64,000 nucleotides of DNA from NCBI GenBank assembly GCA_035233585.1, contig CP141157.1, positions 13,358,001 to 13,422,000 on the forward strand, in the 5' to 3' direction. The position numbers and the translations under genes are program-made. How positions within the stretch are numbered: the stretch's first letter is position 1; each line of letters begins with the position of its first letter. This document shows, in pieces, positions 1 through 12,670 of this stretch. The DNA comes from Antiaris toxicaria (taxonomy: Eukaryota; Streptophyta; Magnoliopsida; Rosales; Moraceae). The notes beneath the pieces were generated by a model, which saw only the letters and a program-made list of their open reading frames with translations, did not search any database and had not been told where the DNA came from.

Positions 1-241
1 TTCAACTAGGATTGAAACTTGAATTTTCCCTTGAATCTTATCCACAAAAACCGAATTTTCCATTGAGGATTTTCCTCAAAAAATTCGCCCACTTTTGTTG
101 GGATTTGGATTCAAAATTCAAGTAGGATTCTAACAAGATTATCCTCTCCAAATCCAACTCAAATTCGAATTTCAAACCTTGTGGATTTTCCACAACAAAT
201 TCGAATCCTACTTGGACTGTGATTCAAAATTTGAATTTCAA

Positions 242-277
<36 letters not shown>

Positions 278-299
278 TCAAATTTCAAATTTAAAATAT

Positions 300-364
<65 letters not shown>

Positions 365-1714
365 AAAATTCAAATTTCAAATTTCAAAATTCAAATTTCA
401 AATTCCACAAAACGGTTGTGTTTCATATTCTTGTTCTCATGGATAATTTTCTACAACTCCAATCCAATCTCAAATAAAATCATGGCAACTTTATTTGGAG
501 TTCGAATAATTGTGTACTCTATTATCCAAAACAAAATCTGAATCTAACCGGAGAGAATCTTGTCTACCATCCTAATCCTGTGTCATCACCATCCATGCAT
601 AACAAACTAGCCAATAGCATACACAAATCAATTTGCCAAACGTTAAGGAATTATGTGGAGCTAGTAGAGGGACTGATTGGACATATATAATCGGGCTCCC
701 GTGATTCCTTATGATCATCATTCTGTACAGAACAACTCAATCATATGATCACTAATTTTAGAGTCACACCACTATAAACCTGAAACTGAACTCCCAATTA
801 TATACCGTATTACGTAAGCTTGTGACGAGCTACCATCCAATGACCTTGTCATATATGCAAAACCCTCATATGATATCCATGATCAGCCTTAGGTCAAAGT
901 CCGTTTAATCCTACTGATCAGGCTATCTTAAAGTTCCATTATACTACCGAATCAAGAAAATGATTATTCACCATATGTGAATAAGAAGTCATCCGCCCAG
1001 CAGACGACCCAAGGCCTTGTCCATTTTCACATTCAGTATAATGCCTTTAAGAGGATACCTTTAACTCCTCAGAGTTATGATTCCGATATCTGCAAACAAA
1101 CCCTTCATCGTATACAAGTCATGCACCCAACGAACCGGTCTATAAGCTTACTACCTCTGAGACGCTTTAGCCATTGGAACATCAAAGTACACAAGTCATA
1201 TACATGAAGTAGTTCATTTACTCAGGATTAAGGTTATTGTACAATGAATGTCAAAAGCAGATTGATCCACTCATAGCGGACTACGTAGATCAATCCCGTA
1301 GATCAATCACGCTTTAGTCCCGGTCTAATATGTCACCACCGAGCAACATATCCATGTCTCTACTTGGGAGTCCAGCTCCAGACAGTCAAGACAAACCGTC
1401 CCCTCTAAGGCTTTAGACAACATAATAGTCTTAACATGAGTTAGATGCTCGGTCTAACCCCATAGACTACAGACCATAGTTTAGACTGCTAACTTTAGAA
1501 CATTATCTTCTCGCATACAAAAGTCCATTGCATGCAACGTTCCAACAGTTTTAACACAAGCAGTCAGTGAGCCATATTTGCTTACATTTACTTTAACATG
1601 TAAATAAGACGAGGACAAATAGCAATGTAATGAATAACCTCTATGTATAATTTTATTATCCAGTTCAAAATGAATACATCAAAATGTCTCTAATACTTAG
1701 GGCATTTCCTAACA
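1..1714 (-). mobile_element. Dispersed LTR-like repeat, family A copy 1 (left end outside window)
   Basis: No coding capacity. Read on the minus strand it begins TGTTAGGAAATGCC at 1714, the same terminus (TGTTAGG) that closes two other copies at 19251 and 58758. Blocks around 600-1710 align by eye with 18180-19251 and 58240-58758, including the shared phrase TGTCACCACCRAGCA. Its right border drops into the promoter region of the LTR of Gypsy element A, so it inserted into that LTR. Size, terminus and lack of genes fit a solo LTR, perhaps Copia; the clade is not identified. Small open frames inside it are not conserved and are not genes. Confidence 0.7.
221..406. repeat. AT-rich simple repeat built on AAATTTCAAATTC
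   Basis: About 185 bp of imperfect 6- and 13-base units (AAATTC / AAATTTC). It lies inside family A copy 1. The corresponding part of copy 3 (near 58060-58090) is much shorter, so this is a local expansion. It creates a spurious open frame rich in Asn, Phe, Lys, Gln, Ile and Ser. Confidence 0.9.
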
Positions 1715-1727
1715 GCTTAAGTTTTTC

Positions 1728-1735
1728 TATAAAAG
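1728..1735 (+). promoter_or_regulatory. TATA box of element A 5' LTR
   Basis: TATAAAAG followed by a C/T-rich leader; the same arrangement is at 9969-9976 in the 3' LTR. This would be the U3/R promoter of the element. Inferred from sequence only. Confidence 0.55.
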
Positions 1736-2524
1736 GGAGGTCACACCTTAGGCCTTTGTTCCTTTCTTTTCACACTTAAAAAAAATTTCAACACTTCCTC
1801 TCTCATTCTCTAGCTGTAGCTAACCACTCTAAAGCCCCCAAAACCTCCATTTCTCAAGTCCAAAACACAGCCAAAAATTTTCCAAAAGCCAACCTCTTCA
1901 AGCTTTTATTAGAGGTCTTCAATTCCAAGCCATTTCAAGAGCACCAAGGGTAAGGTTCTAGACCAAAACTTTGTGGTTTTTAGTAGTTATATTTGAGTTG
2001 ATATTAAGAGATAAATTTTTGGTGTCTTGCTAGTACAAACCGACCCTCCTCACCAAGAATCACATGGCCATTTTGGTCATCAAGCCTTAGTTCAAAATCA
2101 TGCTTGGTTCAAGGCATGAAGGTAATAATCGAAAACCCTACCTTTGATAGTTTAGTTGATTTTAAGTTTTTGATTAAGAAATTTATGTGTATTTGTTTAT
2201 GCACATGGGTTGTAATAAGTTTATTTTGAGCCCTTAAGTTTCCATTTTTAAGTTTGTGGTTGTGTGGTTGTTTTTAAATTTTTACGAATGGTTATGAGTA
2301 TGTGTGATGCAATGAATGTTTAGGAAGTGGCTGGACACAAATCTGTCCTCAGGAAATAGCTAAGGATTTTGGCCATTTTGACTCCCTTATGGTCCGAATT
2401 TGGGATTTGGTAAAACATAAAGTTCAGTGGTATGTTAAGTAGTATATGTTGATGTCTTGCATGCTTATATGATTTTAAGTATGTACTACGTTTAAACATG
2501 TTTTGCGATTAACATGTTATACTT

Positions 2525-2569
2525 ACTGGGCGTAAAGCTCACGAAATGTGTTCGTGCTGTAGGTAAGCA
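2525..2569 (+). promoter_or_regulatory. Conserved LTR stem-loop plus 5'-splice-site-like block (element A)
   Basis: ACTGGGCGTAAAGCTCAC (2525-2542) can pair GRGC with GCTC, and AGGTAAGCA follows at 2561. Equivalent blocks occur in the LTRs of elements B, C, D and E at about 410-500 bp from the LTR 3' end. The role is unknown; it may be an R-region hairpin, a 3'-end signal or a splice donor. Confidence 0.5.
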
Positions 2570-2659
2570 TCCTATGGATTAATCATCTATGGGCGATGGT
2601 GGCGGTGGAGGTGGATGTGAGGTGAGATTATGTATACATCACGAGTATTCTTCTGCACA

Positions 2660-2800
2660 GTTTAAGTAAAGAGTATTTTTGAATAGTGATAGTATTTTGA
2701 ATAGTACAGTTAAACAGTATTTTTAAATAGTAACTAGTTAAATAGTATTTTTTGAATAGTAACAGTTAAATAGTATGTTTGGAATAGTATCTAATTAAAC
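2660..2800 (+). repeat. Tandem AATAGT-based repeats in element A LTR
   Basis: Four to five imperfect units of about 34 bp containing GTTAAATAGTATTTTTGAAT. The matching part of the 3' LTR (12585-12670) has fewer units, so the copy number changed after insertion or between LTRs. Confidence 0.7.
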
Positions 2801-3040
2801 AATCAGTACAAGTATGTATGTATGATTAAAATCCCTATGTTTCAGATTCTGCATTTTAACAATATATGTACGTGATTAGTAAATACGTATGCGTATATAA
2901 AAAAAATCCCTGAAAATTATGATAAGTAATTAAGTAAATATTAATGGTTTGTAAGAAAGTATAAGTATCAGTTTAAAGATAAAGTAGTAATAGCAGTTTT
3001 TAAGTGATGGTCCGGGCCGCTAAGGGCACGGGGTGTCACA

Positions 3041-3536
3041 TGTCCTCCGAGTAGTAGTAATCATTTTCACGAGAATTTTTATTATGTAAATATATAGAGG
3101 GGAACAGCAGCTTTCCCCGTCAGACTTAGCTGAACTTACTTATTAAGATCGTATGTTGGGAAGTGCGCATCACTCCCACCAAACTAGAAGTTGTATGTAT
3201 TTTTGAGTATATATATACTGTGATATATTTTATGAAAAAGCAGTATTGTTTTACCCAAAGGGCCTAAAGTTGATAATTTCCATACATGTCAGTAATGAGA
3301 CAAAAAGTGCAGGACAGTTCTTGGCACTCAGATGACGTTCTAATACGATGCGGCAATCATATTGAACATCACAAAATAAGAGGAGAAAAGAAAGATATAA
3401 TATGTATATTTATATCTATGATGTTTAAATGAAATTATTAAGTAAGAAGATGATATGTAATAAGAATCCCAAGTACAAAGTTTAAAAAGACTTATGTTTT
3501 CCTTTCCCGCTATGTAATAGGGTTACATAGGAAGCG
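3041..3536 (+). other. Untranslated leader of element A
   Basis: Non-coding stretch between the 5' LTR end and the gag start. I could not find the expected primer site TGGTATCAGAGC next to 3040, so it is decayed or lost. Nothing else is recognised here. Confidence 0.6.
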
Positions 3537-4880
3537 ATGGCAAGAACAAGAGCTCAGACTAATCAGGCCACCTAAGCCACCCATGAAAATGCGCTAATGG
3601 CATAGCTCGCCGCCATGCGAGCCATGATGGAGACTCAACAGCAAGAACTTACCCAGCTGAGGGAACGGCTAGACCAACAGTCCTAGGCACCACAACTAGT
3701 AGAGGTGCCAGTCCCAGCGGCACCAGTAGCCCCTGACACCCCCAGAGAGCAAGTGACCCCATCAGTCCAGACAACGTCAGCACCCTCAGCTATGACTGCC
3801 CCCGCAGCAATCAATGTTCTTGTGCCAGCCCCTAGAAAGGATGACCTATATGAGCGGTTAGGCGTATGAAGGTGCCAGAATTTGAAAGGAGTACAAATCC
3901 TATCAAAGCCAATGACTGGCTGACTGATGTCCAGGTCATCTTAGACCTCGTGGGACTAACAGAAAGGGAGAAAGTATTGTGTGCATCTCTTACCCTATGC
4001 AAGAAGGCACGTCAGTGGTGAAAGACCGTGGCCATCAAAAGGAACATTAATGGGTTGAGCTAGACAAACTTTGTGGACAAATTTAAAGAGATGTATTTTA
4101 ATGACGAAGCCTTAGCAGTCTAACAAGACGAGTTTAACAATCTACGTCAGGGTAACATGACCGTAATGGAAGCGGTCCAAAAATTTGAGTAGCTAGCCCA
4201 GCTCTGCCCTGACCTAGTGTCGACCGAGAAGGAGAAGGTCAGAAGGATGTTAAAAATATTCCAGACAGACATTACCATCCAAGTTTGTAGTGGAAGCCAT
4301 AGACCCGCAATTGTGACTAAATGTGTCAGTCAAGCCATACGAGTAGAATATTGGTTGGCCCAAGACAAAGAGAGAAGAGCCCAGATCTTCAAGGCCAAGA
4401 GAGAAGGGAAAACTAAGCAAAGCCAACTGAGGGCAGATAGCATCCCGACTCATAACATAAGGGTCAGAATATGGGGAACAGCCAGAATCACAGACAATCC
4501 TACCCTAACAACAAGAGGAAAGGAAATTCAAGCAACCAAGGGCAACAAAGGAACTTCCCTCAGAAAAAGAATAACCAGGGAGGAAATGGCAACCCACACC
4601 CGCCTTGTCCAAAGTGTGGAAAGAACCATCAGGAGAATGCCTTCAAAGAACCAGTGGCTGCTACATTTGTGGCAAGGAAGGCCACTTCGCCAAGCACTGC
4701 CGCTCCAACCCACAAAATCAATAGGGCCAAGCTCGTGCCACTAGCGGCCAATTGTATGCCACCCAGACCAGGATTGAGGGTCCATCAATCGCTCAGGGTA
4801 GGTTGGAAGCTCCAGAGATATAGGGGAGGATCTACACCTTCACCAGAGAGGATACAGAGGCCGGAACCTCGACGGTGGTG
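3537..4880 (+). pseudogene. gag: Gag of Gypsy element A (decayed)
   Basis: The product would be the capsid/nucleocapsid polyprotein packaging element RNA in virus-like particles. ATG at 3537 begins MARTRAQTNQAT, like other chromovirus Gag starts. A Gln/Pro/Thr-rich linker follows, then a capsid-like stretch around 3865-4300 (STNPIKANDWLTDVQVILD, then LRQGNMTVMEAVQKFE). A nucleocapsid segment ends in a zinc knuckle at 4659-4700 with ligands Cys-Cys-His-Cys (CYICGKEGHFAKHC), preceded by a partial CPKCGKNH motif near 4606. At least six in-frame stops and two frameshifts (near 3868 and between 4440 and 4660) make it non-functional. The frame leads into protease. Confidence 0.8.
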
Positions 4881-7800
4881 ACAAGTCAGCTTTCTGTCAC
4901 CAACTCCACTGCACTAGTATTGTTTGATTCTGGAGCCATGCATTCATTTCCATCCTTAGAGTTTGCTAGGAAGTTAGACAAGAACCTAGATAAGATGGAT
5001 CAAACTTTTCAAACTGCTCTTCCCTCCGGGGAAGTTTTGTTGTCTAGCCATTGGATACATTACGTACCAGTAGTTATTAGTGGGCACGAGCTGAGCGTGG
5101 ACCTAATCGTCATCGATATGTGTGACTATGACATAATCATGGGAATGGACTTCCTCACCAAGTACCATGCCATCATAGACTGTTGAAAACGGGAGGTTAG
5201 CTTCGATCTAATCGGATACGAGAAGTTTGTCTACAAGGGCTTACCACTAAAGCAGCCAAAAATGATCATATCAGTAATAAAGGCTCACAAGCTACTATCT
5301 AATGGATGCACCGACTTCCTCATGCATGTAGTGGACAAGACCCATGAAGTAGAAGCAAGGCCGGATAGTGTGCTAATAGTCAAGGAGTTCGTAGAAGTGT
5401 TTCCAGAGAATCTCCCAGGGCTTCTACTAGAGCGAGAGATATCATTTGAGATCGAGCTCCTACTAGGATCAGCCCCCATCTCCAAGGACCCCTATAGAAT
5501 GGCTCCGACAGAGTTAAAGGAGCTTCAAACTTAGTTAAAGGATTTGATGGATAAAGGCTTCATCTGACAGAACTGCTCACCGTAGGGAGCATCGGTTTTG
5601 TTCGTCAAGAAGAAGGACGGAACGCTGAGGATGTGTATAGACTATAGAGAGCTGAACAAGATCACGATAAAGAACAAGTATTCACTGCCACGGATCGACA
5701 ATCCGTTCGACCAGCTCTGAGGCGCTGTAGTGTTCTTAAAGATTTACCTACGTTTCAGGTACCATCAGCTATGAATCAGGGATGCATACATACCTAAGAC
5801 AGCTTTCCGAACACGTTTTGGACATTATGAGTTCTTGGTTATGTCGTTCGGGCTGACAATCGCCCTTGCAACCTTCATGGACCTAATGAACCGTGTCTTC
5901 AAGGATTTCTTAAACAAGTTTGTCATCGTGTTCATCGATGACATACTTGTATACTTCAAGACAAAGGAAGAGCATGAGGAGCATTTGAGGACCATCCTAC
6001 TCAAGCTAAAGGATCATCAGCTGTATTCCAAATTTTTCAAGTACGAATTTTGGCTGAAGGAGGTTCATTTTCTTGGCCATGTAGTCTCTAAGGAGGGAGT
6101 ATCCGTGGACCCGGCAAAGGTTAAAGCAGTTATCAAATGACCAACTCTGAAGAACGTAATAGAAATCGATAGCTTCCTAGAACTAGCAGGATATTATCGA
6201 TGCTTCATTGAAGTTTTCGCAAAATTAGCCGCACTACTTATAGCGCTCACCAAGAAAGAGAAAAAGTATGAGTGGACTGACAAGTGCGAGAAGAGCTTCT
6301 AGGAGCTAAAACGAAGACTCACAAGTGCTCTGATTCTTACTATTCCAGAAGCTAGTCAAGGAAATTTTATGATCTACAGTAACACCTCCAAGACCAAACT
6401 AGGAGCTGTGCTAATGCAGAATGGTAGAGTGGTTGCATATGCTTCGCGGCAACTCAAGAACCATGAAAGAAATTACCCCACACATGACCTGGAGCTAGCA
6501 ACGGTCGTTTTTATGCTTAAGATTTATAGGCACTACTTATATGGCACTAAGTGCGAGATTTATACGGACCACCAGAGCCTCAAATACATATTCACGCAGA
6601 AGGAACTTAATATGAGGCAACAAAGATGGTTGGAATTGGTGAAAGATTATGACTGTGAAATCCTATATCACCTAGGAAAAGCCAAAAAGGTGGCCGACGC
6701 ACTGAGTAGAAAGCACTCTTCATCGCTTATGGCTATCCACGCCATGTCGGAAGCACTGCAAAAGGAGCTACACAATAGTGAAATCGAGATTTTAACTGAG
6801 AGGTTGTCTAAAATGACCCTCTAATCAACGCTTCTAGAAGAGATTAAGGCTGGCCAGAACCTTGATTTGTCCCTGAACAAGTTTAAGAAGGAGGCAATGG
6901 AGGACCAGAGTTCAGAATTTCAAGTCTCTAAGGATGGCATACTCTATTTCAGAGATAGAGTGTGTGTTCTGAAGGATGAAGAACTTAGGAAAAAAATCCT
7001 TTCGGAAGCCCATGAAATGCCATACTTGGTACATCTAGGGGCAAACAAAATGTACAAAGACCTGAAAGAAAGTTTTTGGTGGCCAAAGATGAAGAACGAC
7101 ATCGCCGAGTTCGTAGCAAGGTGTCTCATATGCCAGAGAATTAAAGTAGAACACCAATGACCAGCTGGAGAACTGCAGAAAATCAAGCTACCCGAGTGGA
7201 AATAAGAGCAAATTACAATGGATTTCGTGGTCGGATTGCCCAAAACGTCAAGCGGTAATGATGTAATCTGGGTAATTATGGACCGATTAACGAAATTAGC
7301 TCGATTTTTAGCTATAAAGCTGAGCTACTCAGTGGAAAAACTAGCCGAAATGTACGTGGCTCAGATAGTAAGGTTGCACTAAGTGCCGAAATCAATCATT
7401 TCAAATCGCGATAGACGTTTCACTTCCAGGTTTTGGTAGAGCGTTTAAGCCTCATTGGGAACCAAGTTGAAGTTCAGCATAGCTTTTCATCTTCATACCA
7501 ACGGTCAGTCTAAAAGAACCATTCAGACGTTAAAGGATATGCTGAGAGCATGTGTCCTAGACTTCAAGGAAAACTAGGATCAAAAACTGCCTTTGATAGA
7601 GTTCTTGTACAATAACAGCTACTATTCCTCAATTGGGATGGTACCATATGAGGCACTCTATGGAAGAAAATACCAATCTCCAGTTCATTGGTGCGAGACC
7701 GAAGAGAAACAGCTTTCTAGCACGGATTTCATTAAGAGCACAACAGTAGACGTCAAGCTGATACGAGAGAGGCTAGATATGGCGCACAGTCGTCAAAAGA

Positions 7801-8255
7801 GCTATGCAAACAAACACCACAGACCCCTCGAGTTTTAAGAAAGAGACTCTGTCTTTCTTAAGGTGGCACCCATGAAAGGGGTGATGCGCTTTGGGAAGAA
7901 AGGGAAGCTTAGTCCTAGATACATAGGACCCTTCGAGATCATCGCGTGAGTTGGGAAGGTGGCTTATATATTAACGCTCCCTCCCGAATTGGCTTCAGTA
8001 CATAACATCTTTCACGTCTCAATGCTGAAGAAATACGTGCCGAACAGCTCCCACATCCTAAGCCAAGAACTAATAGAAGTCCATGCCGATCTGACATATG
8101 AAGAAAAACCCGTGCGAATTTTAGCCAAGGAAAATAAAGTCCTTAGGAATAAAGTGATTCCGCTTGTAAAAGTGTTGTGGTGGAACCCCAATATAGAAGA
8201 AGCCACATAGGAATAGGAAAAGGATATGAAAAGAGACTTCTCGAACTTATTCTAA
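4875..8255 (+). pseudogene. pol: Pol of Gypsy element A: PR-RT-RH-IN-chromodomain-like tail (decayed)
   Basis: Domain order is that of Ty3/Gypsy. Protease has a DSGA active site near 4930. RT spans about 5440-6140, with VLFVKKKDG near 5597 and the catalytic FIDD at 5931-5942. RNase H runs from about 6365 (YSNTSKTKLGAVLMQ), where the usual first catalytic Asp (YSDAS) is Asn. Integrase has an HHCC zinc region around 7005-7140 (ending CLICQRIK) and a core to about 7690 (PYEALYGRK). The C-terminal PRYIGPFEII and VLWWNPNIEEAT segments resemble the tail of Tekay/Del chromoviruses. More than a dozen stops are present (for example at 5184, 5533, 6138, 7158), so this is an old dead copy. Assignment to Tekay is from motif memory, not a tree. 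Confidence 0.88.
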
Positions 8256-8270
8256 TCTTTGAGGACGAAA

Positions 8271-8289
8271 ATTTTGTAAGGGGGGTAGG
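8271..8289 (+). other. Polypurine tract of element A
   Basis: AAGGGGGG at 8278-8285, preceded by GAGGACGAAAATTTT, lies directly before the 3' LTR start (TGTAAGGATCGCC at 8291). This is the plus-strand DNA primer site. The same GAGGACGAAA lead-in occurs before the 3' LTRs of elements B and C. Confidence 0.85.
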
Positions 8290-8379
8290 TTGTAAGGATC
8301 GCCCCATTCCTGTAACCTAATTTCTATGTAATGAGAAATTGAGGAATAATTTGATGCCTTTTATGCAAATTTGAAGAAC

Positions 8380-8660
8380 ACGATCAGGTACACAGCCGTG
8401 TGAACAATCGTGTACCATTCAGACTGTTGAAATGTTAGAAGCCATGTGAATGAACATGGACATGTAGTGTAACACGGTCAGGTACACGGTCGTGTAAGTG
8501 GCCGTGTACTGCTCGGGTTGATGAACATGTAAAAGGCCGTGTTCTAGAATAGGGCTGTGTTGAGGAATTCCAACTATTACACGCCCATGTCCGTAATGTA
8601 CACGCCCGTGTTGCCTTATACACGCCCATGTAAAAACCCGTGTAGAAGGCCGTGTACTGA
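8380..8660. repeat. Palindromic CACGGNCGTG / CACGCCCGTG array in LTR U3
   Basis: About a dozen near-palindromes of the forms ACACGGTCGTGT, GGCCGTGTAC and ACACGCCCGTGT, spaced every 15-40 bp. They are much richer in CpG than the surrounding sequence. Similar ACACGGCCGTGT strings are known from Gypsy LTRs of several plants. The function is unknown. Confidence 0.8.
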
Positions 8661-8869
8661 GTTGAGAGCCGTTGAAAAGACTCTCACGATTTGTGAAATC
8701 TAATTACCAAGCAATGAGTAATTAGGTTGACAAATACAGTATATTTTTCAGTTGAATAGACTAAACAGGTGCCGCACTATTTAAATACTATTCATACAGT
8801 GAAAGGGGTGACCGGTAGTAAAATCAGTCTACCCTATTATGTGTATAAGTATATAAGATACGCGGTATC

Positions 8870-9400
8870 AGGAAAATGGACCAGACGACCATTTCCTAAC
8901 ACGAGACTAGTGAACAGATCACCAGAACACTCGGACCGAACATCTGAGCACAACAGTGAGAAAAACCCTAGCAGGGGTGTAATACTGAGAAAATGGTCCA
9001 GATGACCTCGTCTCATCCAGAGATTGACAAAATTAGAATCAGAAAGCTCAGACTACTCAGTCAGATAGAAAGAAATGAATAGTAAATAATGAAAAATGCA
9101 GTGTCAGATTAATGGCAAAGACGGCCTTAATTTGACTTAAAACTGATATTTGAACAGTCAATAGGCTCAATCTGGTCAATTGAGCACAAAACGAGAAATT
9201 TTGTCTAAGAGATACGCAGTATTAGGATGAGGGTCAAGACGACATTTTCTTGCCCCGAAACTAATATATTTGGACTCAGAACGCCCAAATTAGTCAATCG
9301 GACACCTGACATTTTTATCGAGATGGAGTCACACAGATCCTGAAAATTGGTCCAGATGACCTCAGATAGATATAAAACTGATAAAATTGAAATCAACACA
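8870..9400 (+). repeat. Five tandem ~118-bp subrepeats in element A U3
   Basis: The marker CCAGATGACC / CAAGACGACA begins at 8881, 8998, 9116, 9235 and 9352, giving spacings of 117, 118, 119 and 117 bp. Copies are diverged but in phase. Related repeats of the same length lie in the LTR of element D (16560-17030) on the other strand. Confidence 0.75.
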
Positions 9401-9968
9401 TGCAAATTAGTCAAGAAAGAGTGCGTTAAAAATTTTACACGAGAACACCTTATAATACGTACGCAAGGACAACACTGCGTAGACACAATCATAGTATAGG
9501 AAATAAATTGTAAACTGGTATAAATTGGGCTCTTAGACAGTATAAACCAACTAGGAATGATCAGTACAAAAATCAAATTCAGAAAATCCAATTCTGGACA
9601 AAAATTAGAATACTGTCGAGAAAGGACCGAATACTGCAGTAGAAAATTAGACTGCAAAGAGAGGTAAATGCAGATGAATTTTTGGCCTTAAAATCCATGT
9701 CCCCCTATCTGAAAAGCAGTTGAAAATTGCTACAAAATAACCCCAAAAAGTAGTATTAAAATATGGGGTAAGTTATGACATAATTGAATAAACAATGTGA
9801 GAATTCAAGCACATGCCAACAACTAAATTTTTTATTTGCCCCTCCTTAAATGGCCGCAGCTCCCTCCGTTTTGAGGACTGAAATGGGCAGCAAATTTTTC
9901 TCCAAATTAGCTTAAGATTTGCTTGATTAATTGAGCTTAAGCTTGGTTAATTTTACTTAGGATTTGTC

Positions 9969-9976
9969 TATAAAAG
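9969..9976 (+). promoter_or_regulatory. TATA box of element A 3' LTR
   Basis: TATAAAAG, equivalent to 1728-1735. It could drive read-through into sequence on the right if active; nothing shows that it is. Confidence 0.5.
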
Positions 9977-12584
9977 GGGTGACCATGCCTTAGGTTTTGT
10001 TCTTTCATTTTCACACCTCAAAAACACAACTCTTTCTCTCTCTTTTCCCTTGCTGCAGCTGACTGCTCCAAGCCCCCAAAACCTACTATTTCTAAGCCAA
10101 AAACCAAACCAAAAAGTCACCAAAAATCAGCCCCCTTAAGCTCGTGTTAGGGGGTTTCATTCCAAGCCACTTCAAGGGTTTGCAAGGGTAAGTTTTTGGA
10201 ACCTATCCTTGTGTTTTTCTAGTTATTGTTTTGAGTTGATATTAAGAGAAAAATTTTTGGTGTTTTGCTAGCATAAACCAACCCCCACTCTCCTTGGTTC
10301 ACACGGCTGTTTAGTCACTCAAGCCTTTATTTCGGTGTGCTTGATTCTTAGCACGAAACGTAAACCCGAAAAACCATCCCTTTTGTGGTTAGCTATTTTT
10401 AAGCTTTTGATCAAGAAATTTATGTGTATTTGTTTATGCAAATAGGTTGTAATAAGTTTATTTTGAGTCCTTAGCTTTCCATTTTTAAGTTTGTGATTAT
10501 GTGGTTGTGTTTACTTTTTTACGAATGGATGTGCGCACGTGTGAGCATAAACATTTAAAAAAGTGGCTAGACACAAAACTGTCACCAGAAAAAGATAACG
10601 GTTTTGGTCATTTTGACCCCTTTAGGGTCCGAATTTGGGATTTGATAAAAATTGGAGTTTTAAGAAAATTACGTTACGGTCATTTTTATATCAAATAGGT
10701 TTTGGCAAAAAATGACACTAAGATAGGTTTTTCGAGTGATTTTCATTCGGTATCCAAAACTAGGACCAAGAATCTGAGCACTGGAAATAGTCTCGAGTTT
10801 TGTTAAAAATGGACCACTTAGAATCCGAACCGGATCTCGAACTCAACACAAAAGTTGTAGATCTTATCGAAACCTTTAAGATGACCCATACATGTTTTAA
10901 AAATTTGGCCATTTTGGGCCTCAAACAGAGTCATTTTTAAAGTAACATAAAATTGCGCACAGGTTTAGTAAGATTAGGACCTGTTTGAGTTAGATTTGAG
11001 CTCCAAGTTGAACATAAGAATTGTTCATCTCATCGAGGATGAAAAATTTCATGTTCACCAATTTTACAAACTAAGTCGTTTCAAATAAGTTTTTAAAACG
11101 GTTTCGGTAAGTGGTTCAAAAACCACCTTTAAAATGCAACATCAAAATGTGTTTTACATTGTTTAAAATAAAAACATAGTTTTAATAAAACGTCCCCCAC
11201 CTTCCAATAGGATGATAAGGGATAGTTTTAAAGAACATAATTTTCCCTAAGAATTTTATAAGTCAATCAAAATGATTTTCAAAAATAACCAAGATAGTGT
11301 GGGTAGCCCGATAGGCTACCACACCAAACAAGCAATAGTAACCCGGTAGACTACCTAAGTCAATAACGCGCGAGGTAACCGGTTAGTTGACTAGTCGGCA
11401 ACCAGTCAAGGACTGTGTTTTGAACGAAATAATGAGGAATGATGATTAATCTATCAAGTAAAAATTAATCAAACACGATAGAAGTAAACACTAAATCCCA
11501 AAAATAGACCAATAAGGTATCGATGGGCCTCGGTACCATATAACAGTACAAGTTACAGTCACTAATAGCAAAAGTGAATTAAGAATGCTATAATTAATTT
11601 ATGGGGTAATAAATTAATTAATCACACCTAGAGAATCAAACTCTGAATAGAGAGCGAGTCGACAATCAGTACTAAACGATTTTTATTTGCTTTAGTTACT
11701 AGCAGTATTAGTGACTCAGCAAAGGTGTTAACGGAGTACGTTATGTTGATAGGTGGTTACCTGTAATCTAATAAAGGTGAGAGTACGAGTTGCCTACAAC
11801 TAAGTAAGTACAACTCCACCTACAGCATGAATAAAATGAATTTAAATGATGGTTTTTACGGTATTTTTAAGTACGCATCTATGCACAGTTGTGCATAGAA
11901 GAGCATATAGTTCACAATCGCGTAAATTGATGAAAGAATAAAGTTAGATGCCATATACCCTATCACGTATGATTAAGGACAACTAAGAAAGCATATGGCC
12001 AGAATAGTTAAACAAGTCAGAAATTAAGAAGCGTGTCGTGCTGGCCTTTTTAGTTGAAGAGGTTTTCAAGTTAAAGTTAAGTTGAGCATCTGTTGATGGC
12101 TCTTCGTTTTAGTGACCACGAGCATTACCGATGGTCTATGCACACTCGATACTGACATACGAGCTCTAAGTAGACAAGAGAAAGAAAGAGGATATTGAAG
12201 CATAAATAAGCATAACCGGACCATGCATTGTTCACAGTATGCACTAGTTATAGCTCACTATGCTTCCAGTATAGTAAGATGCATTCAGTATGTTATGACT
12301 CAGTATATGATGCTCTACATTTTGTGATATGTGTTGCTCTAATATGTGGAATGTCTCAGTGAGATGTGTTGTTATGACATGCTTATATGGTTTTAAGTAT
12401 ATACTATGTTTTAAACATGTTTTACAGTTAACATGTTATATTTACTGGGTGTAAAGCTCACGGAGTGTGTTCATGCTGTAGGTAAGCGTTCTACAACTTA
12501 AGCACCAATAAGCGATGATGGCGGCGAAGGCGGATGTGAGAATGAGGTTATGGATACACCGCGAGTTAATCTTCCGCACAGCTT

Positions 12585-12670
12585 GAGTAAATAGTATTTT
12601 AAATAGTAATAGTTAAATAGTATTTTAAATAGTAACAGTTAAATAGTATTTTTAGAATAGTATTTATTTA
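12585..12670 (+). repeat. AATAGT tandem repeats, 3' LTR copy
   Basis: Two to three units of the same minisatellite as at 2660-2800. Confidence 0.65.

Larger units (their letters stand above)
1715..3040 (+). mobile_element. 5' LTR remnant of Gypsy element A
   Basis: From the TATA box at 1728 onward this aligns with 9955-12890. The matches are the leader after TATAAAAG, the block near 2330-2410 with 10555-10640, the stem-loop block at 2525 with 12443, and the tail at 3008-3040 with 12856-12890. Relative to the 3' LTR it lacks about 1.7 kb (equivalent of roughly 10640-12340) and all of U3, which is cut off by family A copy 1. It ends GGGTGTCACA at 3040. Confidence 0.8.

Noticed and set aside
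219..446. Open frame of 75 residues rich in Asn, Phe, Lys, Gln, Ile and Ser
   Set aside because: It is only the translation of the AAATTTCAAATTC simple repeat; no independent sign of coding.
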